From: an uncultured Bacteroidota bacterium
GTDB taxonomy: Bacteria; Bacteroidota; Bacteroidia; Chitinophagales; Chitinophagaceae
DNA: 30,882 bases
Direction of reading: 5' to 3'
Assembly (NCBI GenBank): GCA_946479615.1
Contig: CAMLGR010000041.1
Location: 1 to 30,882 of the forward strand
Notes under the pieces: generated by a model
What the model saw: the letters and a program-made list of their open reading frames with translations, nothing else
Database searches by the model: none
Told to the model about the DNA's origin: nothing
Translations under genes and position numbers: made by a program
In this document: positions 1 through 6,735 of the stretch, piece after piece
Layout: each line of letters begins with the position of its first letter
Numbering within the stretch: position 1 is the stretch's first letter

Positions 1-55
1 TTCTCCTGCAGGAACACCGGGGACTCGTCGACATTCCGGCGCACATAGACGATCA

Positions 56-205
56 CCCCGCGACACTCATACACTCGAACATCCCCAGGTAAAGGGTTTA
101 TATCCCTGTGGCGAAGGGGCCGGTTATGCCGGTGGCATTGTAAGCGCGGCTATGGATGGGGAAAACGTGGCGGCCCGGATCATACATATATTAAATAATA
201 AATAA
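56..205 (+). CDS. FAD-dependent dehydrogenase (COG2509-like), C-terminal fragment
   Basis: Only the C-terminus is present. From about base 56 the frame reads PRDTHTLEHPQ, then KGLYPCGEGAGYAGGI, then VSAAMDGENVAARII and a TAA at 203-205. The glycine-rich GLYPCGEGAGYAGGIVSA stretch is the FAD-binding C-terminal motif of the uncharacterised NAD(P)/FAD dehydrogenases of COG2509, which normally precedes the last 20 or so residues, so the gene ends where expected. The family usually has a serine/threonine-rich TSSPVRIPR segment just before this point. Here the upstream bases do not continue it in this frame, so the coding start inside the window cannot be fixed (see findings). The protein is a presumed cytoplasmic flavin oxidoreductase of unknown substrate. 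Confidence 0.7.
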   Translation, partial: PRDTHTLEHPQVKGLYPCGEGAGYAGGIVSAAMDGENVAARIIHILNNK

Positions 206-281
206 ACCGCCGGTTCCGGGCAGTTCATCAGCCCCGGCATGCATTATATCGTACCGGTTCGGTATTTGTGTCTGTAAAAAC

Positions 282-289
282 TATATTTG
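282..289 (+). promoter_or_regulatory. Candidate -7 box for the ABC transporter operon
   Basis: TATATTTG matches the Bacteroidota sigma-A -7 consensus TAnnTTTG exactly and lies 17 bases before the ATG at 307. A TTTG at 265-268 is closer than a normal -33 element, so only the -7 box is convincing. Confidence 0.45.
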
Positions 290-306
290 ACATCTAAATT
301 TTCCAT

Positions 307-1242
307 ATGCCTTTATTGGAACTGCAACACCTGAGAAAATACTTCGCTACCCAGAAAGCGGTTGACGATATCAGCCTGACTATCGAAAAAGGACAAATCT
401 TCGGATTACTGGGACCCAACGGCGCCGGGAAAACAACCCTGATCCGTATGATCACCGGCATCTTTTACCCTGACGAAGGCAATATCATCTTCGATGGAAA
501 GAAATTCGATCCGCGAAACGATATTGCTCATATCGGATATATGCCCGAAGAACGCGGTCTTTATAAAAAGATGAAGATCGGCGAACAAACCCTTTACCTC
601 GCCCAATTAAAAGGATTGAGCAAAGCCGAAGCCACCCGCAAGATCAAAGACTGGTTTATCCGGTTTGATATGCAAAGCTGGTGGAACAAAAAAGTAGAAG
701 ACCTTTCCAAAGGGATGAGCCAGAAACTGCAGTTCGTTACGACAGTGTTACACGAACCTAAACTGATCATTCTCGACGAACCTTTCAGCGGTCTCGATCC
801 TGTCAATACCAATCTCATCAAAGACGAGATCTATAACCTGGCCAAAAGGGGAGCTACGATCATCTTCAGTACCCACCGGATGGAACAGGTAGAAGAAATA
901 TGCGATCATATTGTCCTGGTGAATAAGGGACAGAAAATACTCGATGGCACTGTAAACGGTATCAAACAGGATTTCAAAGAGAACCTATTCAAAATAAGTT
1001 TTGCGGATAAAGTATTGCCCGAACACCTGGCCATCCACTTGTTTGAAGTAAAGAATAAAACAGAGCATGAAGTAGTGATCAAACGCGATCCCGGGTATTC
1101 TAACAATGATATACTCGCTTACTTTATGAATAAAGGATTGCATATACAGTCATTCAACGAGATCCTTCCTTCATTAAATGAAATATTCATCCGCCAGGTA
1201 GAAGGCACACCGACTGCGCGCCAGTTCCAGGAAGTAAAATAG
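307..1242 (+). CDS. ABC transporter ATP-binding protein (NatA-like)
   Basis: This is a 311-residue cytoplasmic ATPase that should power the permease encoded next. Walker A is GPNGAGKTT at residues 36-44, the signature is LSKGMSQ at about 133-139, Walker B is LIILDEP at about 153-159, the D-loop SGLDP follows directly, and the H-loop histidine is in FSTH at about 187-190. After residue 215 comes a region of about 95 residues resembling the DUF4162 tail found on ATPases of Na+/drug/antibiotic ABC-2 exporters. The length is typical of that class. The stop lies 23 bases before the permease ATG, so the two are almost certainly one operon. The substrate cannot be told from sequence; NatA (sodium export) is the best known relative. 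Confidence 0.9.
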   Translation: MPLLELQHLRKYFATQKAVDDISLTIEKGQIFGLLGPNGAGKTTLIRMITGIFYPDEGNIIFDGKKFDPRNDIAHIGYMPEERGLYKKMKIGEQTLYLAQLKGLSKAEATRKIKDWFIRFDMQSWWNKKVEDLSKGMSQKLQFVTTVLHEPKLIILDEPFSGLDPVNTNLIKDEIYNLAKRGATIIFSTHRMEQVEEICDHIVLVNKGQKILDGTVNGIKQDFKENLFKISFADKVLPEHLAIHLFEVKNKTEHEVVIKRDPGYSNNDILAYFMNKGLHIQSFNEILPSLNEIFIRQVEGTPTARQFQEVK

Positions 1243-1265
1243 CTGATCCTCCTAAACCAACCATT

Positions 1266-2543
1266 ATGAATAAGATATTATTGATCATAAAGCGTGAATA
1301 CCTGACAAGAGTTCGCAAAAGAACTTTTATCATCAGCACGCTGTTGTTTCCTTTATTATATATCGCCTTTATTGTCGGCACGACATATATAGGTATGAAA
1401 AGCAAGACCAGGCTCAACCTGGCCGTTATCGATTCCTCCGGTTATTTTGACCGGGGACAGTTTGAACGTTCCAACCTGTATGATAGCTCCATCCGTTTTA
1501 CATTGGTGAATACAAGTGTAGATAGTTTATCCGATAACTATCAGAAAGAGAAATATGACGGGTTTATTATTATCCCTCAAACGCCTGACTGGGAAAAGGG
1601 GATTACCAATGTGTCTTTCCGTAAAGGAAAAGCGTTTGGTAATTCAATTACAGAACAGATCCAGAGCAAGCTCAACCTGCTATGGACCGATATCAAGAAC
1701 GAAAAGCTGGGGATCGATGAAAATAAAAAAGAGATCATCTCCGCCAGCCGCATCACGGTGAAGACAAGCGATGTCAGGGGTAAAACATCCAACGAACGTA
1801 CTGCCAGCACCATCGGGTTTGTTGCGGCGTTCCTTATTTATATGATCCTGCTGATCTATGGTTCGCAAACCATGATGGGAGTGATGGAAGAAAAGACCAA
1901 TCGTATTGCCGAAGTGATCGTATCATCGGTTAAACCATTTCAACTCATGCTGGGTAAGATCATCGGTATCGGTATGGTGGCGCTGACACAGTTCCTGCTC
2001 TGGGTGACGTTTGTATTTATAATTTATAATGTCACCAAGGCATCGGGCAGTACCAATGAAACGATGAATGGAATGCTGGGATCGGTGCAGAATGCGTTTA
2101 CCAATATCAATCTTCCTTTCATCCTGTTCTGTTTTGCCTTTTATTTCCTGGGTGGATATTTCTTTTATGCTTCTTTATATGCCGCTATCGGCAGCGCCGT
2201 AAATGAAGATATGCGCGAGGCGCAATCATTAAGTTTCCCGATCACCATGATCGTTATTTTCTCCGTGGGATTGATGTCGGTAGTGATCAACGATCCTACA
2301 GGTCCTATTGCAGTCTGGGCAAGTATCATTCCGTTCAGTTCCCCTATCATTATGATGGCAAGGATTCCTTTTGGGGTACCGGGTACAGTGCCCTGGTGGC
2401 AACTGGGTCTTTCCATGTCCCTGCTGGTAGTGGGTTTTCTCTTTACCGTCTGGCTGAGTGGCAAGATCTACCGTACCGGTATATTAATGTATGGTAAAAA
2501 GCCAAGCTGGAAGGAACTGATGAAATGGGCGTTCCGAAAGTAG
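1266..2543 (+). CDS. ABC-2 family transporter permease (NatB-like)
   Basis: This is a 425-residue integral membrane protein and the membrane partner of the upstream ATPase. A basic N-terminus (KREYLTRVRKRTF) precedes a first membrane helix at about residues 22-45. An extracytoplasmic domain of about 130 residues follows, then a cluster of five or six helices from about 178 to 410. After the second helix comes MGVMEEKTNRIAEVIVSS, the conserved cytoplasmic EEK...R..E loop of ABC2_membrane_3 permeases, followed by FQLMLGKI. This one-plus-five topology with a large outer domain fits exporters of the NatB/YhaP type. The substrate is unknown. The gene ends in a positively charged tail (KPSWKELMKWAFRK). 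An inverted repeat, not a classical terminator, follows the stop. Confidence 0.88.
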   Translation: MNKILLIIKREYLTRVRKRTFIISTLLFPLLYIAFIVGTTYIGMKSKTRLNLAVIDSSGYFDRGQFERSNLYDSSIRFTLVNTSVDSLSDNYQKEKYDGFIIIPQTPDWEKGITNVSFRKGKAFGNSITEQIQSKLNLLWTDIKNEKLGIDENKKEIISASRITVKTSDVRGKTSNERTASTIGFVAAFLIYMILLIYGSQTMMGVMEEKTNRIAEVIVSSVKPFQLMLGKIIGIGMVALTQFLLWVTFVFIIYNVTKASGSTNETMNGMLGSVQNAFTNINLPFILFCFAFYFLGGYFFYASLYAAIGSAVNEDMREAQSLSFPITMIVIFSVGLMSVVINDPTGPIAVWASIIPFSSPIIMMARIPFGVPGTVPWWQLGLSMSLLVVGFLFTVWLSGKIYRTGILMYGKKPSWKELMKWAFRK

Positions 2544-2547
2544 ATGT

Positions 2548-2638
2548 GGTCAATAGTGAATGGGATTCCGGGTATCGGAAAGTCCGCTCATTATTGACCA
2601 TTCCCTTTTTCACTATTGACTATTGACCATTCACCCCT
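2548..2638. repeat. Word-type inverted repeat after the permease gene
   Basis: The left arm GGTCAATAGTGAATGGGA at 2548-2565 recurs in inverted and reshuffled form at 2595-2638, where the words ATTGACCATTCCC, TCACTATTGAC and TTGACCATTCACC follow one another. The 11-mer at 2549-2559 pairs exactly with 2610-2620. No U-tract follows a single clean stem, so this is listed as a repeat rather than a terminator. Confidence 0.6.
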
Positions 2639-2686
2639 CCCCCGCATTTGTTAAAATTTCCCTTTTCCCGTCTTCCCTGTAACATA

Positions 2687-2727
2687 ATACGAAATCAATC
2701 GTATATTTGATACGAAGTATTTCGTGT
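2687..2727 (+). promoter_or_regulatory. Promoter with two flanking dyads before the repeat protein gene
   Basis: A perfect -7 box, TATATTTG, lies at 2702-2709. Overlapping its left edge is the dyad ATACGA (2687-2692) / TCGTAT (2699-2704). Immediately right is ACGAA (2712-2716) / TTCGT (2721-2725). The heptamer ATACGAA occurs twice in direct orientation, starting at 2687 and 2710. The arrangement suggests a regulator occupying both sides of the transcription start. The regulator is not identified. Confidence 0.5.
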
Positions 2728-2754
2728 AACTGGTATATAACCTAAAACATAAGT

Positions 2755-3711
2755 ATGAAACCAAGATCATTCAAACCAGCCTATTTGCTGGCATTCCTGC
2801 TCGTAGGAGCAACAACACTGGCGCTTGTTTCCTGGACCCGTAAAGAAGCGCCCGGATATCACTACCGCCAAGCCCCCAACGACACTACTCCCGAAAAAAA
2901 GAAAGCCGCCCGTGAAAAGAAAGTCCGTGACCTGGACGAGGCCATTGACGAACTGGATCAGCTGGACCTGAAAACGACCATCGACCAGGCCATGAAAGAG
3001 GCTTCCGAAGCCATGAAGAATATAGATATGAATAAGATCATGGCAGAAGTAAACGCTTCCCTGAAAGAAGTAGACATGGAGAAGATCAAGGAACAGATCA
3101 ATAAAGCAATGAAAGATGTAGATATGGAAAAGATCCAGCGCGAGGTGAATGCCTCGGTATCATCCATTGACTGGAAAGCGATGCAGCAACAGATGGATGA
3201 AGTAAAGAATATGGATATGAGCAAAGTGCAGATCGATATGAGCAAGATCCAGGAGCAGGTAGATAATGCCATGAAACAGGTGGATATGGAAAAGATCAAA
3301 CAAACCATCGATGCTTCTATGGCTTCTATCAATTGGGATAAGATAAAAGAAGAGATCGACCAGGCAAAGAATATCGATATGAGCAAGATCGAAGCGCAAA
3401 TGAAAGATGCCAAAAAACAACTCGAGAACCTGAAGCCCCAACTGGAACAGGAACTGAAGAAAGCCAATAAAGAGATCGAGAAAGCAAAAGAAGGGCTGAA
3501 AGAATATAAACAACTCATAGACGGCCTGGATAAGGATGGTCTTCTCGATAAGAAAGAACCTTATTTTATTGAACACAAGAATGGTGAGCTGCTAATAAAC
3601 GGTAAGAAAGCAAGCGCTGAAACGTATAACAAGTACCGTTCAGTGTTGGATAAACATAAAGCTTTCTCTATTAAAAAAGATAAGGACGATTTCAATATCG
3701 ACAACGACTAA
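2755..3711 (+). CDS. Membrane-anchored protein with 16-residue DMxKI repeats
   Basis: The 318-residue product has a single N-terminal membrane segment at about residues 9-26 (AYLLAFLLVGATTLALVSW) and is otherwise very hydrophilic. Residues 90-221 contain eight repeats of about 16 residues, each starting [VI][DN][MW]xKI (for example VDMEKIKEQINKAMKD), plus a half unit at 153-159. Three units begin with IDW or INW, and a block of about 63 residues appears duplicated. A lysine/glutamate-rich, probably helical segment follows (222-256). The tail around 270-317 (GELLINGKKASAETYNKYR) resembles segments I recall from Bacteroidota BlaR1/M56-type membrane proteins, but that is a weak inference and no protease motif is present here. 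The function is unknown. The gene has its own promoter and is followed by a strong terminator. Confidence 0.8.
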   Translation: MKPRSFKPAYLLAFLLVGATTLALVSWTRKEAPGYHYRQAPNDTTPEKKKAAREKKVRDLDEAIDELDQLDLKTTIDQAMKEASEAMKNIDMNKIMAEVNASLKEVDMEKIKEQINKAMKDVDMEKIQREVNASVSSIDWKAMQQQMDEVKNMDMSKVQIDMSKIQEQVDNAMKQVDMEKIKQTIDASMASINWDKIKEEIDQAKNIDMSKIEAQMKDAKKQLENLKPQLEQELKKANKEIEKAKEGLKEYKQLIDGLDKDGLLDKKEPYFIEHKNGELLINGKKASAETYNKYRSVLDKHKAFSIKKDKDDFNIDND

Positions 3712-3743
3712 GATCAATTACCACGAATAGCCATGAAAGAAGG

Positions 3744-3770
3744 AACCCCGGCCCAGTGCCGGGGTTTTTA
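3744..3770 (+). terminator. Intrinsic terminator of the repeat protein gene
   Basis: A perfect 9-bp stem, AACCCCGGC at 3744-3752 with GCCGGGGTT at 3758-3766, has a 5-base loop and runs into TTTTT. It lies 33 bases after the stop codon at 3711. Confidence 0.85.
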
Positions 3771-3778
3771 TTTTGCTG

Positions 3779-3938
3779 CCCTCTCTGTGGTCCTCTGTGT
3801 CTCCCCTGTGGTCCTCCGCGGTATATGCCCTGTAAGAGAGTTTCTATTCGTAAGTTCTCAATACTATAATCTGATATCTCAATACGGGAGTTATACGCAG
3901 AGAGCCACAGAGGAGACACAGAGGGCCACAGAGCAGGG
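3779..3938. repeat. Long inverted repeat of CTCTGTGG words
   Basis: Two arms of about 43 bases, 3779-3821 and 3895-3938, are near-perfect inverted copies separated by about 73 bases. Each arm is an iteration of CTCTGTGG/TCCTCTGTGTCTCC-type words ending in a CCGCG or CTGCG step. It sits between the convergent terminators at 3744-3770 and 3941-3974. No open frame explains it. Confidence 0.75.
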
Positions 3939-3940
3939 AA

Positions 3941-3974
3941 TAAAAAAGCCGGGTCAGTTGAATGACCCGGCTTT
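3941..3974 (-). terminator. Intrinsic terminator of the 3995-4396 gene
   Basis: A perfect 12-bp stem, AAAGCCGGGTCA (3945-3956) with TGACCCGGCTTT (3963-3974), has a 6-base loop. Read on the minus strand it is followed by TTTTTTA. It lies 21 bases past the minus-strand stop. Confidence 0.85.
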
Positions 3975-3994
3975 ACTATGGTGAGACTTCTATT

Positions 3995-4396
3995 TTAGAA
4001 ATCGGTGAAATGCAAGGGAGAAGGAAGCAGATCGAAACCTTTCGTTTCTATCATTTCAATATTTAACTGGAAAGCTTCATCTGTTTTTACAATTACTTTA
4101 TCTTTCGTTACTTTTTTAAATCCGGCTTTTTCAAAAACGAATTTATAAGTACCCGGTTTTAATTCATTGAAAGCATAGGTACCATCATCATCCGTTAACA
4201 CCGCTTTTTCTTTACGGGAAACGAGATAAGCAGTAACATTGACATCTTTGATCGGCTTTTTACTGTCGGATTGAAAGACAACACCTACCAGGTCATCCTT
4301 TTTTCCTTTGGTATTGGTTGGCTCGGGATCCGTGCTGGCCTGAGCGATTCCAAAGCTTAACACAAAAATTGCCAGCAGTAGAATTTTTGATTTCAT
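3995..4396 (-). CDS. Secreted carboxypeptidase-regulatory-like domain protein
   Basis: The 133-residue protein has a signal peptide (MKSKILLLAIFVLSFGIAQA) and one small beta-sandwich domain. The start is taken at 4396 because this methionine opens a normal signal peptide; an upstream ATG at 4441 would add 15 polar residues. After a lysine-rich linker (NTKGKKDD) comes LVGVVFQSDSKKPIKDVNV, then DDDGTYAFNELKPGTYKFVF and KAGFKKVT. This is the pattern of carboxypeptidase regulatory-like (CarboxypepD_reg/PEGA-type) domains that open SusC-like receptors. Here the domain stands alone with no barrel. The mature protein is probably periplasmic or exported. Its partner is unknown, and the gene has a clear terminator. 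Confidence 0.75.
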   Translation of the reverse strand: MKSKILLLAIFVLSFGIAQASTDPEPTNTKGKKDDLVGVVFQSDSKKPIKDVNVTAYLVSRKEKAVLTDDDGTYAFNELKPGTYKFVFEKAGFKKVTKDKVIVKTDEAFQLNIEMIETKGFDLLPSPLHFTDF

Positions 4397-4460
4397 GTGA
4401 CAAATTTGAGAGTGAATAATTTTAAATGAACACATAATCACCGCTGAAACAGAGCTAAAG

Positions 4461-5417
4461 TTATATCTTTTTAACCGGATTTAATAAGGCCTGGCCAAAC
4501 TCCTGCCAAACATTTTTTACGATATCCCCGGCCGGTAAAATACGATCCAGCAGGGAACTTACCTGCCCGATCTCCAGTTCTCCTTCCTCCATATCGCCTT
4601 CAAACATACCCTTTTTGGCCCTGGTCCTTCCCAGGAGCAGCAATAGTTCGTCGTTCGTCGCACCCCTGGATTCGGCTTCCTGTATTTGTTGAAAGAACTT
4701 GTTTTTAACCAGTCTTACCGGAGTGAGCTGTTTCATTACCAACTGCGTATCCCCCTCCGCCGCCGCGATCACTGCCTTTTTAAAAGCCGGGTGGGATGAA
4801 GCTTCTTCACTGGCTACAAACCGGCTTCCCATCTGCACCCCCTCCGCTCCCATGACCATCGCTGCCAGCATTTGCCGCCCTGTGGCAATTCCTCCTGCTG
4901 CTATTACGGGTATCTTTACCGCTCCTGCCACGGCTGGTATGAGTACCATGGTAGTGGTTTCTTCTCTTCCGTTATGTCCACCTGCTTCAAACCCTTCGGC
5001 TACCACTGCATCGCAACCTGCTTCCTCGGCCTTACGGGCAAATTTGCTGCTGCTGACCACATGCACTACTATGATCCCTTTTTCTTTTAAGACGTTTGTC
5101 CAGGTCTTCGGGTTACCCGCACTGGTAAAAACGATCTTTACTCCTTCGTCTGCCAGAATCTGCACGTGCTTATCAATATTGGGGTACAGTAAAGGCAGGT
5201 TGACCGCAAAAGGACGATCCGTGGCCTGCTTACACTTCTGAATGTGTTCCAATAAGACATCGGGATACATACTTCCGCTGCCTATGATCCCTAAACCACC
5301 TGCATTGCTGACGGCACTCGCGAGCTTCCAGCCACTGGCCCATATCATACCTGCCTGGATGATGGGATAGTCGATGCCGAAAAGAGTGGTGATGCGGTTG
5401 GAGAAAAGAGAAGTCAT
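4461..5417 (-). CDS. Nitronate monooxygenase / FabK-like flavoprotein
   Basis: This is a 318-residue cytoplasmic TIM-barrel FMN enzyme of the 2-nitropropane dioxygenase family. Visible signatures are the N-terminal FGIDYPIIQAGM, VSNAGGLGIIGSG at about residues 36-48, AEGFEAGGHNG at about 141-151 (the flavin/active-site glycine-histidine motif), and PVIAAGGIATGRQ with GAEGVQMGSRF, which bind the phosphate of FMN. Members either oxidise alkyl nitronates or act as enoyl-ACP reductase FabK. Nothing here decides between them, and no fatty-acid genes are nearby. The ATG lies 4 bases after TATCTTTA, a near-match to the -7 box, so its transcript may be almost leaderless. An AT-rich inverted repeat separates it from the next gene upstream. 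Confidence 0.85.
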   Translation of the reverse strand: MTSLFSNRITTLFGIDYPIIQAGMIWASGWKLASAVSNAGGLGIIGSGSMYPDVLLEHIQKCKQATDRPFAVNLPLLYPNIDKHVQILADEGVKIVFTSAGNPKTWTNVLKEKGIIVVHVVSSSKFARKAEEAGCDAVVAEGFEAGGHNGREETTTMVLIPAVAGAVKIPVIAAGGIATGRQMLAAMVMGAEGVQMGSRFVASEEASSHPAFKKAVIAAAEGDTQLVMKQLTPVRLVKNKFFQQIQEAESRGATNDELLLLLGRTRAKKGMFEGDMEEGELEIGQVSSLLDRILPAGDIVKNVWQEFGQALLNPVKKI

Positions 5418-5429
5418 GCTGTAAAGATA

Positions 5430-5486
5430 AATTATGAGTTATGAATTATGAATTGAGAACCCATTCATAATTCATAACTCATAATT
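5430..5486. repeat. Perfect 24-bp inverted repeat, copy 1
   Basis: The arms 5430-5453 and 5463-5486 are exact inverted copies built from ATTATGA/GTTATGA words, with a 9-base loop TGAGAACCC. The loop and right arm recur at 23390-23432 with a single mismatch. The repeat fills the gap between the sugar nucleotidyltransferase stop and the nitronate monooxygenase start. Confidence 0.85.
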
Positions 5487-5493
5487 GATAATT

Positions 5494-6486
5494 TTAGCCT
5501 AAATCAATATTCGTATTATCCCCGATATTCAACGTCCTCGTCTCGCCTTTGAGACCGGTATCGCTGCCGATGATAGATGATTCGAGTACGATATCGAAAA
5601 GATTGGAGTAAGAGCCAATGATGGAGTTGCGGATGATCGAGTAGTTGATCCGGGAGTTCTCACCAATAGAAACATTGGGCCCGATAATAGAGTTCTTTAT
5701 ATCACATCCTTCACCGATGCTTACCGGCGGAATGATGACTGTATTTTCAAATTCGTATTTCTTGTCGCTGGCCTGTCCGAATTTCTTCAGCAGGGTGGCA
5801 TTGGATTCGAGAAGCGTTTCTTTACGCCCGCAATCAAACCAGTTGTCAACTTTAAAGGGCTTGAATTTTACTCCTTTCTGCAACATGCAATCCAACGCAT
5901 CGGTAAGACTGTATTCGCCATGTGTACGCAATCCCTGCAGCAGGTTATTTTCCAGGCATTCGAAGAGCTGGTTGCTTTCCATGATCTTATAGATACCTAC
6001 CAGCGCCATGTTGGATTTGGGAATATGTGGCTTTTCGTCCCCGTGATCGATGAACCCGCTTTCATCGAGTTCGGCCACACCAAATTCACGCGGATCATCT
6101 ACTTTCCTGACACCAAGCAACGAACCGGGACTATTGACCAGTTCATTCACATCGTATTCGCAGATCGTATCGCCCAGCACCACTATCACTTCATCATTAT
6201 TGACGGCGGCTTTGGCAAGCTGAATGGCATGACCGATGCCCTGCCGGTCGATCTGCTGAACATAATGCGCCTGTATATATGGATATTTTGCCTGTACATA
6301 ATCACGGATCTTATCGCCAAGGTAACCAACAATGAAAACGAATTCATGGATCCCTCCTTCACGCATCTGGTCGATGATAATGCTAAGCACTGTTTTTCCC
6401 GCAAGTGGAATCAGTGCCTTTGGTTGAGTATAGCTATGGGGACGCAATTTGGTGCCCGCGCCCGCTACTGGTATTATTGCCTTCAT
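5494..6486 (-). CDS. Sugar phosphate nucleotidyltransferase with left-handed beta-helix tail
   Basis: The 330-residue enzyme transfers a nucleotide to a sugar 1-phosphate to make an NDP-sugar for glycan synthesis. The start is placed at 6486 because the protein then opens with MKAIIPVAGAGTKLRP, the nucleotide-binding loop of the family; an ATG at 6528 would add 14 unrelated residues. PKALIPLAGK follows at about residues 22-31, then VLGDTICEYD, the metal-binding aspartate region, at about 103-112. The C-terminal ~80 residues are isoleucine-rich hexapeptide repeats (IGEGCDIKNSIIGPNVSIGE) forming a short beta-helix. It resembles glucose-1-phosphate thymidylyl/uridylyl-transferases, but the exact base and sugar cannot be read from sequence. 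No other glycan gene is adjacent. Confidence 0.85.
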   Translation of the reverse strand: MKAIIPVAGAGTKLRPHSYTQPKALIPLAGKTVLSIIIDQMREGGIHEFVFIVGYLGDKIRDYVQAKYPYIQAHYVQQIDRQGIGHAIQLAKAAVNNDEVIVVLGDTICEYDVNELVNSPGSLLGVRKVDDPREFGVAELDESGFIDHGDEKPHIPKSNMALVGIYKIMESNQLFECLENNLLQGLRTHGEYSLTDALDCMLQKGVKFKPFKVDNWFDCGRKETLLESNATLLKKFGQASDKKYEFENTVIIPPVSIGEGCDIKNSIIGPNVSIGENSRINYSIIRNSIIGSYSNLFDIVLESSIIGSDTGLKGETRTLNIGDNTNIDLG

Positions 6487-6648
6487 GTAACCTTTCTGAG
6501 AGACTGTTTGGTGATCGTTAAAAGCCAACGAAAATAGTGATTTTTAACACAAACAAAAAGTTATCCATCCAACTGCATTTTCAAAGCCATGCCTACGTAA
6601 TTTTGCGGCAACAAGAGCGAGGGTACTGTGAAGGAAAAGACCGTGAAA

Positions 6649-6678
6649 ATTTTTAATTATGAATTCATAATTAAAAAT
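6649..6678. repeat. 30-bp perfect palindrome upstream of glyA
   Basis: A perfect palindrome centred on GAATTC (6661-6666) has arms reading ATTTTTAATTATGAA on both strands. It lies in the 249-base divergent gap between the nucleotidyltransferase and glyA, 57 bases before the glyA ATG. It could be an operator or a terminator-like stem; nothing decides. Confidence 0.7.
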
Positions 6679-6735
6679 GCACCAGGTTGTTAGCCAATTA
6701 TTTTTAAACCCCAACTAAACATATAAACTCTCTTC

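Noticed and set aside
2990..3420. CRISPR-like periodic repeats
   Set aside because: The periodicity of about 48 bases is coding: it matches 16-residue protein repeats, varies mostly at synonymous or conservative positions, and has no spacers.
2958..3576. Long minus-strand open frames opposite the repeat protein gene
   Set aside because: They are mirror readings of the GAT-rich repeat codons; composition (Ser/Phe/Ile only) and lack of any start context make them shadows.
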